Positions 51,143 to 59,966 of a stretch of 64,000 nt of DNA are shown piece after piece (the first letter of the stretch is position 1; each line of letters begins with the position of its first letter). The position numbers and the translations under genes are program-made. The DNA is from Streptomyces ficellus (GTDB lineage Bacteria > Actinomycetota > Actinomycetes > Streptomycetales > Streptomycetaceae), in NCBI RefSeq assembly GCF_009739905.1, contig NZ_CP034279.1:186001-250000 (forward strand). The letters are read 5' to 3'. Below the pieces are notes generated by a model. It worked only from the letters and a program-made list of their open reading frames with translations, made no database searches and was not told where the DNA came from.

Positions 51143-52477
51143 TCACTCGTTGACGGTGAACCCCTGGTCCTTGCCGTACTTCACACTGGCCTGCTGCCAG
51201 GCGGCCAGGCCCTTCTCCAGCGGCAGGCCGGAGACGTACGACTTGCCGGCCGTGTCGTTGAAGATGGAGTTGGCGTACACCTGGTAGGGCAGGTACGACC
51301 AGCCGGAGGCGACGTTCCGGGCGGATGCGGCGAAGATCTTGTTGGCCTGCTGACCGCCGAAGTACGGGAACTTCTGCTCCAGGAAGGCCGGGGACTCCAG
51401 GTCGGCGACCGTGGCCGGGAAGGCGCCCTGGGCGACGCGCGAGGTGGCGCCCTCCCCGGTGGTCGCGTACTCGATGAACGCGTAGGCGAGTTCCTTCTTC
51501 TGCGCGTCCTTCGTCATGACGAGCGAGCTGCCGCCGTTCTCGGCGCTGATCGTCTTGCCCTTCTCCCACTGCGGCAGGGGCGCGACCCTCCAGTCACCGG
51601 AGGCCGAGGCGACGCCGGACGAGAAGTTCGCCGGCATCCAGGCCCCGATGGCCAGGGTCGCGATGGTGCCGTCGGCGAGTCCCTTGTACCACTCGTCGCT
51701 CCAGGAGCTGACCGGCGCCACGAGACGCTCGTCGAGCAGGCGCTGCCACGTGTTGGTGTACGTCTTCACGCCGGCGTCCGTGAAGTCGACCGAGACCTTG
51801 GTGTCGCTCGCCTTGTACGGGCGGCCGCCCGCCTGCCATATGAGGCTCGTCGTGGCGCCCGCGTCACCCATGTCGTTGGTGATGTACACCTTGGGGTCCG
51901 CCTTGCGCAGCGCGCGGGCGGCTTCCACGTACTCGTCCCAGGTCGTGGGCACCTTGATGTGGTGCTTGTCGAAGAGCTTCTGGTTGTAGAACAGCGCCAT
52001 CGGCCCCGAGTCCATCGGCATGGCCCAGGTCGAGCCGCCGGCCCGCACGGCGCTGGAGGGTCCGGCGGAGAAAGCGCGGTCGTGGTCGCGGGCGCCGTAG
52101 CGGGCGAGGTCGACGACCGACTTGCCGAAGACGAACTGCCCGAGCGCGTAGTACTCGACCTGTGCGACGTCGGGGGCGCCGGAGCCGGCCGCCAGGGCGT
52201 TCTGGAGCGCGGTGTACTGCTTGTCGTTGGTTCCGGCGTTGACCAGCTCGATGTCGACCTTGGGGTACTTCTTCTCGAAGTCGGCCGCCACCTTCTTCAG
52301 GGTGGGTTCCCAGGCCCACACCGTCACTTTCCCGCCCTGCTTCAGCGCGTTCGCGATGTCCTCCTTGTCGGCGCCGGAGCCGTCGTCGCTGGAGGATCCG
52401 CAGGCACTGGCGCCGAGGGCGAGCACACAGGCCGTCGCGACTGCGCCGAGGAACCTGCGGGTGTTCTTCGTTCTCAT
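51143..52477 (-). CDS. CUT1 ABC transporter substrate-binding lipoprotein
   Basis: A 444-residue extracellular solute-binding protein family 1 lipoprotein. ATG at 52477 follows GGGAGCACCACCC. Signal and lipobox are VLALGASACGSSS (Cys about 26). Typical features are VTVWAWEPTLKKVAADFEKK, APDVAQVEYYALGQFVFG, PMDSGPMALFYNQKLFDKHH and PTTWDEYVEAARALRKADPK. CUT1 proteins bind oligosaccharides. Last gene of the leftward importer operon, whose order is permease F-type, permease G-type, binding protein. No ATPase is encoded; Streptomyces importers of this class share MsiK. The operator at 54520 suggests galactan-derived oligosaccharides as ligands (inferred). Confidence 0.9.
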   Translation of the reverse strand: MRTKNTRRFLGAVATACVLALGASACGSSSDDGSGADKEDIANALKQGGKVTVWAWEPTLKKVAADFEKKYPKVDIELVNAGTNDKQYTALQNALAAGSGAPDVAQVEYYALGQFVFGKSVVDLARYGARDHDRAFSAGPSSAVRAGGSTWAMPMDSGPMALFYNQKLFDKHHIKVPTTWDEYVEAARALRKADPKVYITNDMGDAGATTSLIWQAGGRPYKASDTKVSVDFTDAGVKTYTNTWQRLLDERLVAPVSSWSDEWYKGLADGTIATLAIGAWMPANFSSGVASASGDWRVAPLPQWEKGKTISAENGGSSLVMTKDAQKKELAYAFIEYATTGEGATSRVAQGAFPATVADLESPAFLEQKFPYFGGQQANKIFAASARNVASGWSYLPYQVYANSIFNDTAGKSYVSGLPLEKGLAAWQQASVKYGKDQGFTVNE

Positions 52478-52539
52478 GGGTGGTGCTCCCAAGTCGATCG
52501 GTCAGGGCAACAGGAGGAAGGAGGCGGGCGGGAGGCAGG

Positions 52540-53487
52540 TCATTCCTTGACGCTTCCGGCGGACAGACCGGACTGCCAGTACCGCTGGAGCAGCAGGAAG
52601 ATCACGACGATGGGCGCGATCGTGAGCAGCGATCCGGTGATGATGAGGTCGAAGACCGCCTCGCCGCCCGCCGTCTGGGCCTGGGCGTTCCAGGCGTTGA
52701 GCCCGAGGGTGAGCGGGTACCAGTCCGGATCCTTGATCATGATCAGGGGGAGGAAGTAGTTGTTCCAGGTCGCGACCATGGAGAAGAGCAGCACGGTGAT
52801 CGTGCCCGGCATGAGCAGGGGCAGGGCGATGCGGAAGAAGGTGCGCAGTTCGCCGGAGCCGTCGATACGGGCGGCCTCGAGGAGTTCGTCCGGCACCGCC
52901 TCGGAGGCGAAGACCCACATCAGGTAGAGGCCGAAGGGCGAGATGAGTGAGGGGATGATCACGGCCCAGGGGGTGTTGGTCAGTCCCATGCCGCTGAACA
53001 TGAGGAAGGTGGGTACCGCCAGGGCGGTCCCCGGTATGGCCACGGCTCCGATGACCACCGCGAAGACGGCCTTGCGGCCCGGGAAGTCGTACTTGGCCAG
53101 CGCGTAGCCGCCGAGCACCGCGAGCACCGTCGCTCCCCCGGCACCGGCCAGCACGTAGAAGAGGGTGTTCAGCAGCCAGCGCACGAAGACACCGTCGTCG
53201 TACGTCAGCGTGCGGGACACGTTGTCCCAGAAGTTGACGTCCTCGCCGAACCAGAGGCCGAACGACGTGACCAGGTCCCGTTGGTTCTTGGTGGAGTTGA
53301 TCACCAGCCAGCCCAGCGGGAGCAGGGTGTAGACCAGGACGAGACCGGTGACCAGGGTCAGGGGGACGCTGCGCCGGGGGTTGAGCGGGGTGCTGGGGCG
53401 GCGCCTCGAAGTGCGCTGCGGAGGCGCGGCGGCGGGGCTGGTCGCCGCCGCCCTCCTGACGTGATCGGTGGTGGCTGTGGCGGTCAT
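52540..53487 (-). CDS. CUT1 ABC transporter permease, MalG type
   Basis: A 315-residue inner-membrane permease with six predicted spans. A long cytoplasmic N-terminus (first 45 residues, Arg/Ala/Pro-rich) precedes VPLTLVTGLVLVYTLLPLGW. The EAA loop is ELLEAARIDGSGELRTFFRI, which docks the shared ATPase. Middle segments include YALAKYDFPGRKAVFAVVIG and TIVLLFSMVATWNNYFLPLI-type sequence. It starts three bases after the other permease's stop. Confidence 0.92.
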   Translation of the reverse strand: MTATATTDHVRRAAATSPAAAPPQRTSRRRPSTPLNPRRSVPLTLVTGLVLVYTLLPLGWLVINSTKNQRDLVTSFGLWFGEDVNFWDNVSRTLTYDDGVFVRWLLNTLFYVLAGAGGATVLAVLGGYALAKYDFPGRKAVFAVVIGAVAIPGTALAVPTFLMFSGMGLTNTPWAVIIPSLISPFGLYLMWVFASEAVPDELLEAARIDGSGELRTFFRIALPLLMPGTITVLLFSMVATWNNYFLPLIMIKDPDWYPLTLGLNAWNAQAQTAGGEAVFDLIITGSLLTIAPIVVIFLLLQRYWQSGLSAGSVKE

Positions 53488-53490
53488 CGG

Positions 53491-54420
53491 TCAGCCCTTC
53501 TTCCGCATGCCGCGCAGTTGGACGGCGTAGGCGATGATCGCGGTGATGACGCCCATCACGATCGCCACGGTCGCGGCGTAGTTGTGCTGCTGTCCGGCGA
53601 AGGACAGCGAGTAGGTGTACAGGTTGGGGGTGAAGTCGTTGGTGATCGCGTTGGGGGCGAGCTTCTGGAGGATGCTCGGCTCGTTGAACAGTTGGAAACT
53701 GCCGATGATGGAGAAGATCGTGGCGATGACCAGTGCACCGCGAATGGCGGGGAGCTTCACGGAGAGCACGATGCGCCACTCGCCGGCGCCGTCGATGGCC
53801 GCCGCTTCGTACAGCGAACGCGGGACGACTCGCAGGGCCGCGTAGAAGATGAGCATGTTGTAGCCGACGAATTCCCAGGTCACGATGTTGCCGATGGAGG
53901 CCAGTACCAGGGACGGCGAGAGCGGGTTGGGCAGGGAGACGCCGAAGGCGTCGTTGATGTTCCCGACGAGGCCGAACCGGGTGCCGTACATGAAGCCCCA
54001 CAGGAGGCTGGCGACGACCGCGGGTACCGCGTAGGGCAGGAAGATCGCGATCCGGAAGAACGACGTGCCGTAGAGGCGGCCGCTGTCGATGGCCAGCGCG
54101 ACCAGCAGCGAGATGCCCAGCATGATGGGCACCTGGACGGCCAGGAACAGCGCGACGTTGGAGAACCCGTCCCAGAACCGGGGGTCGGTCAGGGCTTGTA
54201 CGTAGTTGTCGAGCCCGACGAACGACCTGCCGCCCACCAGCCGGTCACGGAACAGGGTGAGATACACGGAGTACCCGATCGGCGCCAGGAAGACCAGCGC
54301 GAACACCGCGACGAACGGCCCGGCGAACCCCCACCCGACGAGGGTGTTCATACGGGACCGGGCGTTCGCTCGCGGACGGGGTGGGGGTGCCGTCTTCGCG
54401 GCCGTCGGGAGGAGCGTCAT
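53491..54420 (-). CDS. CUT1 ABC transporter permease, MalF type
   Basis: A 309-residue permease. ATG at 54420 follows AAGGAACACCCCT; the longer upstream frame lacks a ribosome site. Spans are visible at GPFVAVFALVFLAPIGYSVY, LFLAVQVPIMLGISLLVALA, IAIFLPYAVPAVVASLLWGF and MGVITAIIAYAVQLRG. The EAA loop is SLYEAAAIDGAGEWRIVLSV. First gene of the operon; a LacI-type operator lies 100 bases upstream. Confidence 0.92.
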   Translation of the reverse strand: MTLLPTAAKTAPPPRPRANARSRMNTLVGWGFAGPFVAVFALVFLAPIGYSVYLTLFRDRLVGGRSFVGLDNYVQALTDPRFWDGFSNVALFLAVQVPIMLGISLLVALAIDSGRLYGTSFFRIAIFLPYAVPAVVASLLWGFMYGTRFGLVGNINDAFGVSLPNPLSPSLVLASIGNIVTWEFVGYNMLIFYAALRVVPRSLYEAAAIDGAGEWRIVLSVKLPAIRGALVIATIFSIIGSFQLFNEPSILQKLAPNAITNDFTPNLYTYSLSFAGQQHNYAATVAIVMGVITAIIAYAVQLRGMRKKG

Positions 54421-54519
54421 AGGGGTGTTCCTTGTGTCGGTGACCGACAGGTCTGGAAATCGAGGGAGAGCCCGAGCCCTCAGGCGCGTCACCGCCTGCC
54501 CGAGGCTGCCCGATGCCGC

Positions 54520-54537
54520 AATGTTTACGTAATCATC
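54520..54537. promoter_or_regulatory. LacI-type operator before the CUT1 importer operon
   Basis: AATGTTTACGTAATCATC matches 16 of 18 bases of the perfect palindrome at 28104. It lies 100 bases before the first permease gene. Confidence 0.75.
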
Positions 54538-54982
54538 GGTAGCGAGATGGTGACATCGCGAGTGGGGTGCGTCAAGGAGGAAAGCGCCCTCGTCGCGCCT
54601 GGATTGGCGACTGCGGGTGGCGTGGTCCCGGGCACGCGAAAGCGCCCGCCGGACTCCGCCGCGGTGGGCTGCGGCGGAGTGAACAGCGGGCTGGACGCGC
54701 CCACGAGCAGCGCCGGCGGGCCCGGCGCGCCTGGGCCCGGCCTCAGTCTGCGGTGGACGGACACGACGGCACGGGCGAAGGGCGGGCGGTCACGCGGCGT
54801 GTGGTGGGCGCGGTCAGGGCTGCACGGTCAGGGTAGGGGCGGCCAGGGGTGGGCGCGGCGCGGACGAGGGCCGTTGTGCGCGGCCCCGGCGGCGTACGGA
54901 CGGAGAGAGGGCGGGAGGCGCGACGAAAGGTGCGCGGGGAGGAGGGGGCGGCGGCACGGCTCTCCGGACGGGCCGCCGCCTC
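54538..54982. other. intergenic region without a supported gene
   Basis: A 445-base gap between the importer promoter and the end of the dehydratase gene. Its G-rich sequence gives several shadow frames but none with a ribosome site or a recognisable motif. Confidence 0.5.
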
Positions 54983-56128
54983 TCACCACTCGGCCAGGGA
55001 TCCGTCGGCGCGGCGCCAGATCGGGTTGCGCCAGCGGTGGCCCGTCTCGGCGGCGTGCTCGACCGCCTTCTCGTCGATGTCGATGCCGAGCCCCGGCGCC
55101 GTGAGCAGGGAGACGTGTCCGTCCTCGTACCGGAAGACGGAGGGGTCGACGAGGTAGTCCAGCAGATCGGAGCCGGTGTTGTAGTGGATGCCGAGGCTCT
55201 GCTCCTGGATCAGGAGGTTGGGGGTCGCGAAGCCCACCTGGAGGCAGGCGGCCAGCGCGATCGGCCCGAGCGGGCAGTGCGGGGCGAGGGACACGTCGTG
55301 AGCCTCCGCCATCGCCGCTATCCGCCGGACCTCGGAGATCCCTCCGGCGTGGGACAGGTCGGGCTGGGCGACGGCGATGCCCTGCTGGAGCACGGACTTG
55401 AAGTCCCAGCGTGAGTAGAGCCGTTCACCGGTCGCGATGGGGATGCTGGTGGACCGTACGACCTCGCCGATGTGGGCGCTCATCTCCGGGACCACGGGTT
55501 CCTCGACGAAGAGCGGCAGGTACGGTTCGAGCAGCGGGAGGACCCGCCGGGCCATGGGAAGCGTGAGCCGGCCGTGGAAGTCCACGGCGATGTCGAAGGT
55601 GTCGCCCACCTCGGAGCGGACACTCGCCACGCGCTCGACGATGCCGTGGACGGCTCGGGGCGTGTCGATGAGCTCCAGTTGGGGGGAGGCGTTCATCTTG
55701 ATCGCCGTGAAGCCCTCGGCCTTGCGGGCCGCGGCCTGCTGCGCGACGTCGTCCGGACGGTCTCCGCCGATCCAGCTGTACACCCGCGCCCGGTCCCGGA
55801 CGTTGCCGCCGAGCAGCTGCCACACCGGCACCCCGAGTGCCTTGCCGGTGATGTCCCACAGCGCCTGGTCGATCCCGGCGACCGCGCTGGACAGCACGGG
55901 GCCGCCGCGGTAGAAGCCGCCCTTGGTGAGGACCTGCCAGTGGTCCTCGATGCGCAGAGGATCCTGTCCGACGAGGTGGTCGGCCAGCTCCTCGACGGCG
56001 GCCGCGACGGTGTGCGCGCGTCCCTCGACGACCGGTTCGCCCCACCCGGTGATGCCCTCGTCGGTGTCCACGCGCAGGAAGCACCAGCGCGGGGCCACCA
56101 GGTAGGTGCGCAGGGATGTGATCTTCAC
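54983..56128 (-). CDS. dgoD: D-galactonate dehydratase
   Basis: A 381-residue enolase-superfamily dehydratase that follows E. coli DgoD along its whole length: PRWCFLRVDTDEGITGWGEP, EGRAHTVAAAVEELADHLVG, GFYRGGPVLSSAVAGIDQAL, SWIGGDRPDDVAQQ, IAVDFHGRLTLPMARRVLPL, LFVEEPVVPEM, QPDLSHAGGISEVRRIAAM and DVSLAPHCPLGPIALAACLQ with the catalytic His. It removes water from D-galactonate to give 2-keto-3-deoxygalactonate. GTG at 56128 follows AAGGAGTCCAA and overlaps the SDR stop (GTGA). Last gene of the leftward De Ley-Doudoroff cluster. Confidence 0.93.
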   Translation of the reverse strand: MKITSLRTYLVAPRWCFLRVDTDEGITGWGEPVVEGRAHTVAAAVEELADHLVGQDPLRIEDHWQVLTKGGFYRGGPVLSSAVAGIDQALWDITGKALGVPVWQLLGGNVRDRARVYSWIGGDRPDDVAQQAAARKAEGFTAIKMNASPQLELIDTPRAVHGIVERVASVRSEVGDTFDIAVDFHGRLTLPMARRVLPLLEPYLPLFVEEPVVPEMSAHIGEVVRSTSIPIATGERLYSRWDFKSVLQQGIAVAQPDLSHAGGISEVRRIAAMAEAHDVSLAPHCPLGPIALAACLQVGFATPNLLIQEQSLGIHYNTGSDLLDYLVDPSVFRYEDGHVSLLTAPGLGIDIDEKAVEHAAETGHRWRNPIWRRADGSLAEW

Positions 56129-56877
56129 TTGGACTCCTTCTTCACGGTCCAGCCGCCGTCCACGGTCAGGCTCGTGCCGGTGATGTACGAGGCGTCGTCG
56201 GACGCCAGGAACGCGACCGCGGCCGCCACTTCTTCGGGGTAACCCAGCCGTCCGAGGGCGGTGGCGCGTGCGGACAGCAACCGGTCGTCCTCGTCCACGG
56301 CCCGCCAGTGCTCGGTCAGGATGGGGCCGGGGAGCACGGAGTTGAAGCGCACGTCCGGTCCGTACTCGACGGCGAGCTGCCGGACGAGCGCGCACATGCC
56401 GCCCTTGGCCGCCGCGTACGCCGGGTGGCCGGGCAGGCCGCACAGCGCGTGGACGCTGGACGTGGCGACGAAGGAGCCGCGGTTGGCGCGCAGGTCGTCG
56501 AGGAAGGTCCGTACCGCGAGGTAGACCGCCTTGAGGTTGACGGCCAGTTCCCGGTCCCACGCGGAGCCTTGCAGTTCGTGGGCGGGCGCGTCGGTGTGGA
56601 CGAAGGCGTTGCCGTGGACGAGGTCGACGGGGCCGAACATCTCGTGGGTGCGGTCCCTCAGCCGGATCCACTCCTGTTCGGAGGAGACGTCGCACCGGAC
56701 GAAGCCGGCGCGTCCGCCGTTGGCACGGATCTTCTCCGCGAGGGCAGTGCCGGCGTCGGCCGCGATGTCGGCGATGACGACCGCCGCTCCCTCGGCGGCG
56801 AGGCGTACGGCGCTGGCGGCGCCGATGCCGGAGGCGGCACCGGTGACGACGGCGGTCCGCCCGGTGAATCGGTTCAT
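56125..56877 (-). CDS. SDR-family dehydrogenase, probable galactose dehydrogenase
   Basis: A 250-residue classical short-chain dehydrogenase. NAD site AVVTGAASGIGAASAVRLAA, active-site SSVHALCGLPGHPAYAAAKG (Ser-Tyr-Lys) and C-terminal ITGTSLTVDGGWTVKK. The NAG of the family's NNAG motif is replaced by HGNAF. In a cluster with lactonase, galactonate dehydratase, kinase and aldolase it most likely oxidises D-galactose to galactonolactone (role inferred; SDR substrate specificity is not readable). It is translationally coupled to dgoD. Confidence 0.88.
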   Translation of the reverse strand: MNRFTGRTAVVTGAASGIGAASAVRLAAEGAAVVIADIAADAGTALAEKIRANGGRAGFVRCDVSSEQEWIRLRDRTHEMFGPVDLVHGNAFVHTDAPAHELQGSAWDRELAVNLKAVYLAVRTFLDDLRANRGSFVATSSVHALCGLPGHPAYAAAKGGMCALVRQLAVEYGPDVRFNSVLPGPILTEHWRAVDEDDRLLSARATALGRLGYPEEVAAAVAFLASDDASYITGTSLTVDGGWTVKKESK

Positions 56878-56938
56878 GGTCGATGACTTCCTGTGCTGTC
56901 GGGGGCGGAGCGTCCGTCGAGGGGTTCGCTCCGCGGTC

Positions 56939-57080
56939 GGCGGGTGACGTCCTCGCCGCGGAGGAGGCGCAGAGGGGCCGTGGTGGAGGCCCGGAGGGGA
57001 GAAGGAGGTCCGGAAGGGCCGTGGTGGAGGGGGTTCGGAAGGGCCGTGGTGGAGGCCCGGAGGGTCAGCGGGTGACGTCG
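56939..57080. repeat. direct repeats including a duplicated 3' end of the kinase gene
   Basis: GGGCCGTGGTGGAGG occurs three times (about 56976, 57018 and 57044). In addition, CGGGTGACGTCCTCGCCGCG near 56940 resembles the kinase tail CGGGTGACGTCGTCGCCCTG at 57069, so the last ten codons exist twice. This fills the 187-base gap between kinase and SDR. Confidence 0.7.
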
Positions 57081-58006
57081 TCGCCCTGGAGGAGGTCCAG
57101 CTCGGAGCGCCGGGGCAGGCCCTCCCAGTCGCCCGGTACGCTCACCGCGAAGGCTCCGCACGTGGCGGCCAGCCGGAGGCGGTGGGCGACGGAGCCGCCG
57201 TCGAGGAGGCCGGCGAGGTACCCGGCGACGAAGGCGTCACCGGCGCCGATCGGTTCCACCAGGGTGACCGGAACGGCGTCCTGGACGTGTACGGCACCGG
57301 GCGTCGCCGTGAGGGCGCCCCGGGCTCCGAGTTTCAGCACCGCCTCGCGGGGCCCGAGTTCGAGCAGGGCGACCGCCATGGCGGCGGGTGTGGCCTCGGG
57401 CACGACCAGTGCGGCCTCTTCGGGGCCTGCGAAAACGATGTCGGCGTGGGCGACCAGTTCGGTCAGTTCGGCGGCCGCCTCTTCTCTGGACCACAGCAGC
57501 GAGCGGTAGTTGAGGTCCAGGGTGACGGGGACGCCGGCGTCACGGGCGATCTCGACGGCTCGCCGGACGGCGGCCCTGGGGGCCTCCCCCAGCGCGGGGG
57601 TGATGCCCGTGACGTGCAGGACTCCCGCCCCGGCGACGAGGTCCGGGTCGACGTCGTCCGGGGAGAGGCGCGCTCCGGCCAGGCCGCGCCGGTAGTAGGT
57701 GACGCGGGTGCGGTCGGGTGTGCGGCGCTCGCGCAGCATGAGTCCGGTCGGCTCGGACGCGTCGACGCGTGCACGGGTGACGTCGACGCCCTCGCCGCGC
57801 AGGCCGTCGAGGATCATCGTGCCGGCGCTGTCGGCCCCGACCGTTCCCGTCCAGGACGCCTGGTGGCCGAGGCGGCTCACCCCGATCGCGACTGTGGCCT
57901 CCGCACCGGCGAACGCCAGGCGCAGCGGGGTCCCGGGGCCGAGCGGGCCGGGCTGGGTCGCGGCGACGACGGCCATCGCCTCGCCGAGGGTCACGAGCGT
58001 GCTCAT
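57065..58006 (-). CDS. PfkB-family sugar kinase, probable 2-keto-3-deoxygalactonate kinase
   Basis: A 313-residue ribokinase-fold kinase: TLGEAMAVVAA at the start, GAEATVAIGVSRLGHQASWT, GLRGEGVDV, PVTLDLNYRSLLWSREEA and the catalytic VEPIGAGDAFVAGYLAGLL with the Asp base. Family members closest in layout phosphorylate 2-keto-3-deoxy-gluconate or -galactonate at O-6. ATG at 58006 overlaps the aldolase stop (ATGA), so they are coupled. Acts between DgoD and the aldolase. Confidence 0.9.
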   Translation of the reverse strand: MSTLVTLGEAMAVVAATQPGPLGPGTPLRLAFAGAEATVAIGVSRLGHQASWTGTVGADSAGTMILDGLRGEGVDVTRARVDASEPTGLMLRERRTPDRTRVTYYRRGLAGARLSPDDVDPDLVAGAGVLHVTGITPALGEAPRAAVRRAVEIARDAGVPVTLDLNYRSLLWSREEAAAELTELVAHADIVFAGPEEAALVVPEATPAAMAVALLELGPREAVLKLGARGALTATPGAVHVQDAVPVTLVEPIGAGDAFVAGYLAGLLDGGSVAHRLRLAATCGAFAVSVPGDWEGLPRRSELDLLQGDDVTR

Positions 58007-58629
58007 GCGCGTATTCCGTTCAGCAGGGCGGCGGCCCGCTCGCGCAGGGCGTCCTCGTCGCCGCCTTCGCAGGCGTCCCCAACCAGGGGGCTGCCCATGC
58101 CCAGCGCGGCGGCACCGGCCGCCAGGTAGGCGGGCGCCTGCTCGATGGAGATGCCGCCGGTCGGAACCAGCCGGACGTCGGGCAGCGGTGCGAGGACGGC
58201 CCGTAGGTAGTCGGGGCCGCCCACGGAAGCGGGGAACAGCTTGACCATGGAGGCCCCGGCCCGTCGGACCGAGAGGATCTCGCTCGGTGTGAACGCACCG
58301 GGCAGCGCGAGGACGCCGAGCCTGCGCGCCTCGACGACGACGTCCAGGCAGGTCGCCGGTGTGATGAGGTAGGTGGCCCCCGCCTCCACGGCGCGGTGCG
58401 CCTGCGAGGGTGTGATCACGGTGCCCGCGCCGAGTGCCATCCCGGACGGCTTGGAGCCGGCGTACTCGTGCAGCGCGTCCAGCGCTCCCGGGGTGGTGAG
58501 CGTGAACTCCACCGCGCGCAGCCCGGCTTGGTGAAGGGTGTCGGCGGTGGTGGTGAGGTGCCGGGCCGAGCCCGAGCGCAGGATCGCGATCACGGGGGTG
58601 TCGGCGAGGGCGGTGGTCAGATCCGTCAT
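58003..58629 (-). CDS. KDPG/KDPGal-type aldolase
   Basis: A 208-residue class I aldolase of the Eda/DgoA family: VIAILRSGSARHLTTTADTL, AGLRAVEFTLTTPGA, LGAGTVITPSQAHRAVEAGA, LPGAFTPSEILSVRRAGASM, MVKLFPASVGGPDYLRA with the Schiff-base Lys, and LVPTGGISIEQAPAYLAAGA. It splits 2-keto-3-deoxy-6-phospho-galactonate to pyruvate and glyceraldehyde 3-phosphate. In this cluster galactonate is the likely source, so a DgoA role is favoured over Entner-Doudoroff Eda. Confidence 0.92.
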   Translation of the reverse strand: MTDLTTALADTPVIAILRSGSARHLTTTADTLHQAGLRAVEFTLTTPGALDALHEYAGSKPSGMALGAGTVITPSQAHRAVEAGATYLITPATCLDVVVEARRLGVLALPGAFTPSEILSVRRAGASMVKLFPASVGGPDYLRAVLAPLPDVRLVPTGGISIEQAPAYLAAGAAALGMGSPLVGDACEGGDEDALRERAAALLNGIRA

Positions 58630-58729
58630 GTGGTGGGGAGCCTCTGTGGTCGTCGGGCCGGAGGGGATGGGGATGGCGGAGGTGGTGGGGATGGCGGAGG
58701 TGGCGGGAGTGGTGGAGAGGTGTACGGCG

Positions 58730-59692
58730 TTATCGGCGTAGAGGGGTGTCCTGACCGGCCAGGGGCAGGCGGCCCGGGACCGGCTGATCGGCGAAGGGCG
58801 GGACCGGGAGACCGGTGGCTCCCGGCCTGCACGCGAAGAGCCGTCCGGCTTCCGGCTCCGCCGCCAGCCGCTCGGGACTCAGGCCCTCGGCCGCTGTGGT
58901 GATCACCAGGACGTCCAGGTCCGGCCCCGCGAAGGCGCAGCTGGAGACCTGGGAGGCGGGCACGGTCACCACGGCGTGCAGCACGCCGTCCGGTGTGTAC
59001 GCGCGCACTTCGCCCGCCCCCCACACCGCGACCCAGACACGGCCGGCGGTGTCGACGGCGAGGCCGTCCGGGACGCCGTCGCCGCCCGTGTCGGCGAAGG
59101 GACGGCGGTGGGAGACGTCACCCTTGACCGGGTCGTAGTCGAGGACGTCGACGCGGCGGGTCGCACTGTCGGCGTAGTAGAGCAGCCGCCCGTCGGGGCT
59201 CCAGCCCAGGCCGTTGGAGATGCCGACGCCGTCGAGCAGGGTGGTCACGGTGCCGTCGGGGTCGAGTCGGTAGAGGGCGCCCGCGCCGGGGGTCGTCCCG
59301 TCGAGGGCCATCGTTCCGGCGAGCAGCCGCCCCCCGGGGTCACAGGCGGCGTCGTTCATCCGTCGCGGGGTCCCGTCGTCCGCCATCGCGGGAGCCGCCA
59401 CCTCCGCGTACGCACCGGTGTCGTCGACACGCAGGAACGCCGTTCCGGCGGCGGCGAGCAGTCCCCCGGAGGCACACGGCGTGACCGCTCCGACGGGCCG
59501 GTCCAGACGCAGGGTGGCCGTGGGTCCGAGGTCGGGAACGCCGCTGTCGTCCTCCCGGGCCACCAGCGCCGCCCGGTGGATGAGCCCGGCCGTGATGTCC
59601 ACCCACAGCAGCTCGTGGCGTGCGGCGTTCCAGACGGGGCCCTCCGTCAGCCGGCCCGGCTCGGGCGTGCAGGGGGACGCGGTCAATCGCAT
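58730..59692 (-). CDS. SMP-30/gluconolactonase-family sugar lactonase
   Basis: A 320-residue six-bladed propeller lactonase. ATG at 59692 follows CGAGGAGCGACACC. Metal ligands lie in RLTEGPVWNAARHELLWVDI (Glu), RRMNDAACDPGGRLLAGTMA (Asn) , GISNGLGWSPDGRLLYYADS (Asn, Asp) and GVPDGLAVDTAGRVWVAVWG (Asp). It should open galactono-lactone made by the SDR enzyme. First gene of the leftward pathway cluster; the order is lactonase, aldolase, kinase, SDR, dehydratase. Confidence 0.9.
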   Translation of the reverse strand: MRLTASPCTPEPGRLTEGPVWNAARHELLWVDITAGLIHRAALVAREDDSGVPDLGPTATLRLDRPVGAVTPCASGGLLAAAGTAFLRVDDTGAYAEVAAPAMADDGTPRRMNDAACDPGGRLLAGTMALDGTTPGAGALYRLDPDGTVTTLLDGVGISNGLGWSPDGRLLYYADSATRRVDVLDYDPVKGDVSHRRPFADTGGDGVPDGLAVDTAGRVWVAVWGAGEVRAYTPDGVLHAVVTVPASQVSSCAFAGPDLDVLVITTAAEGLSPERLAAEPEAGRLFACRPGATGLPVPPFADQPVPGRLPLAGQDTPLRR

Positions 59693-59966
59693 GGTGTCGC
59701 TCCTCGTGTGCGGCATGTCGCGGCATGCGCGGCGGCGCGGAAGGCGGTCGGCCGCAGGGGGGCCTCGGGTAACGCCCGGGGGGCGTCGTCCGGAAAGGGG
59801 GCGGGTCCGGGACGGGTCCCTGCGGCCCGCAAACCTGCGGCGGCCCGTCACCGGGACGAAACTCTATGGCTTCTTCTAACCCATGTAAATACTCGGGGAC
59901 GGTCAGCGCGAATAGGGTGGGCGATCATCACCGAACCTCTGTCACTACTGGTCGAAGGACGCCCCC
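59693..59966. promoter_or_regulatory. divergent promoter region between catabolic cluster and ROK gene
   Basis: A 274-base gap between two divergent starts. An A/T-rich island (about 59860-59895, containing ATGTAAATACTC) probably holds the promoters. The TGTTTACG palindrome seen elsewhere is absent, so this cluster may be controlled by the ROK protein instead. Confidence 0.5.
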
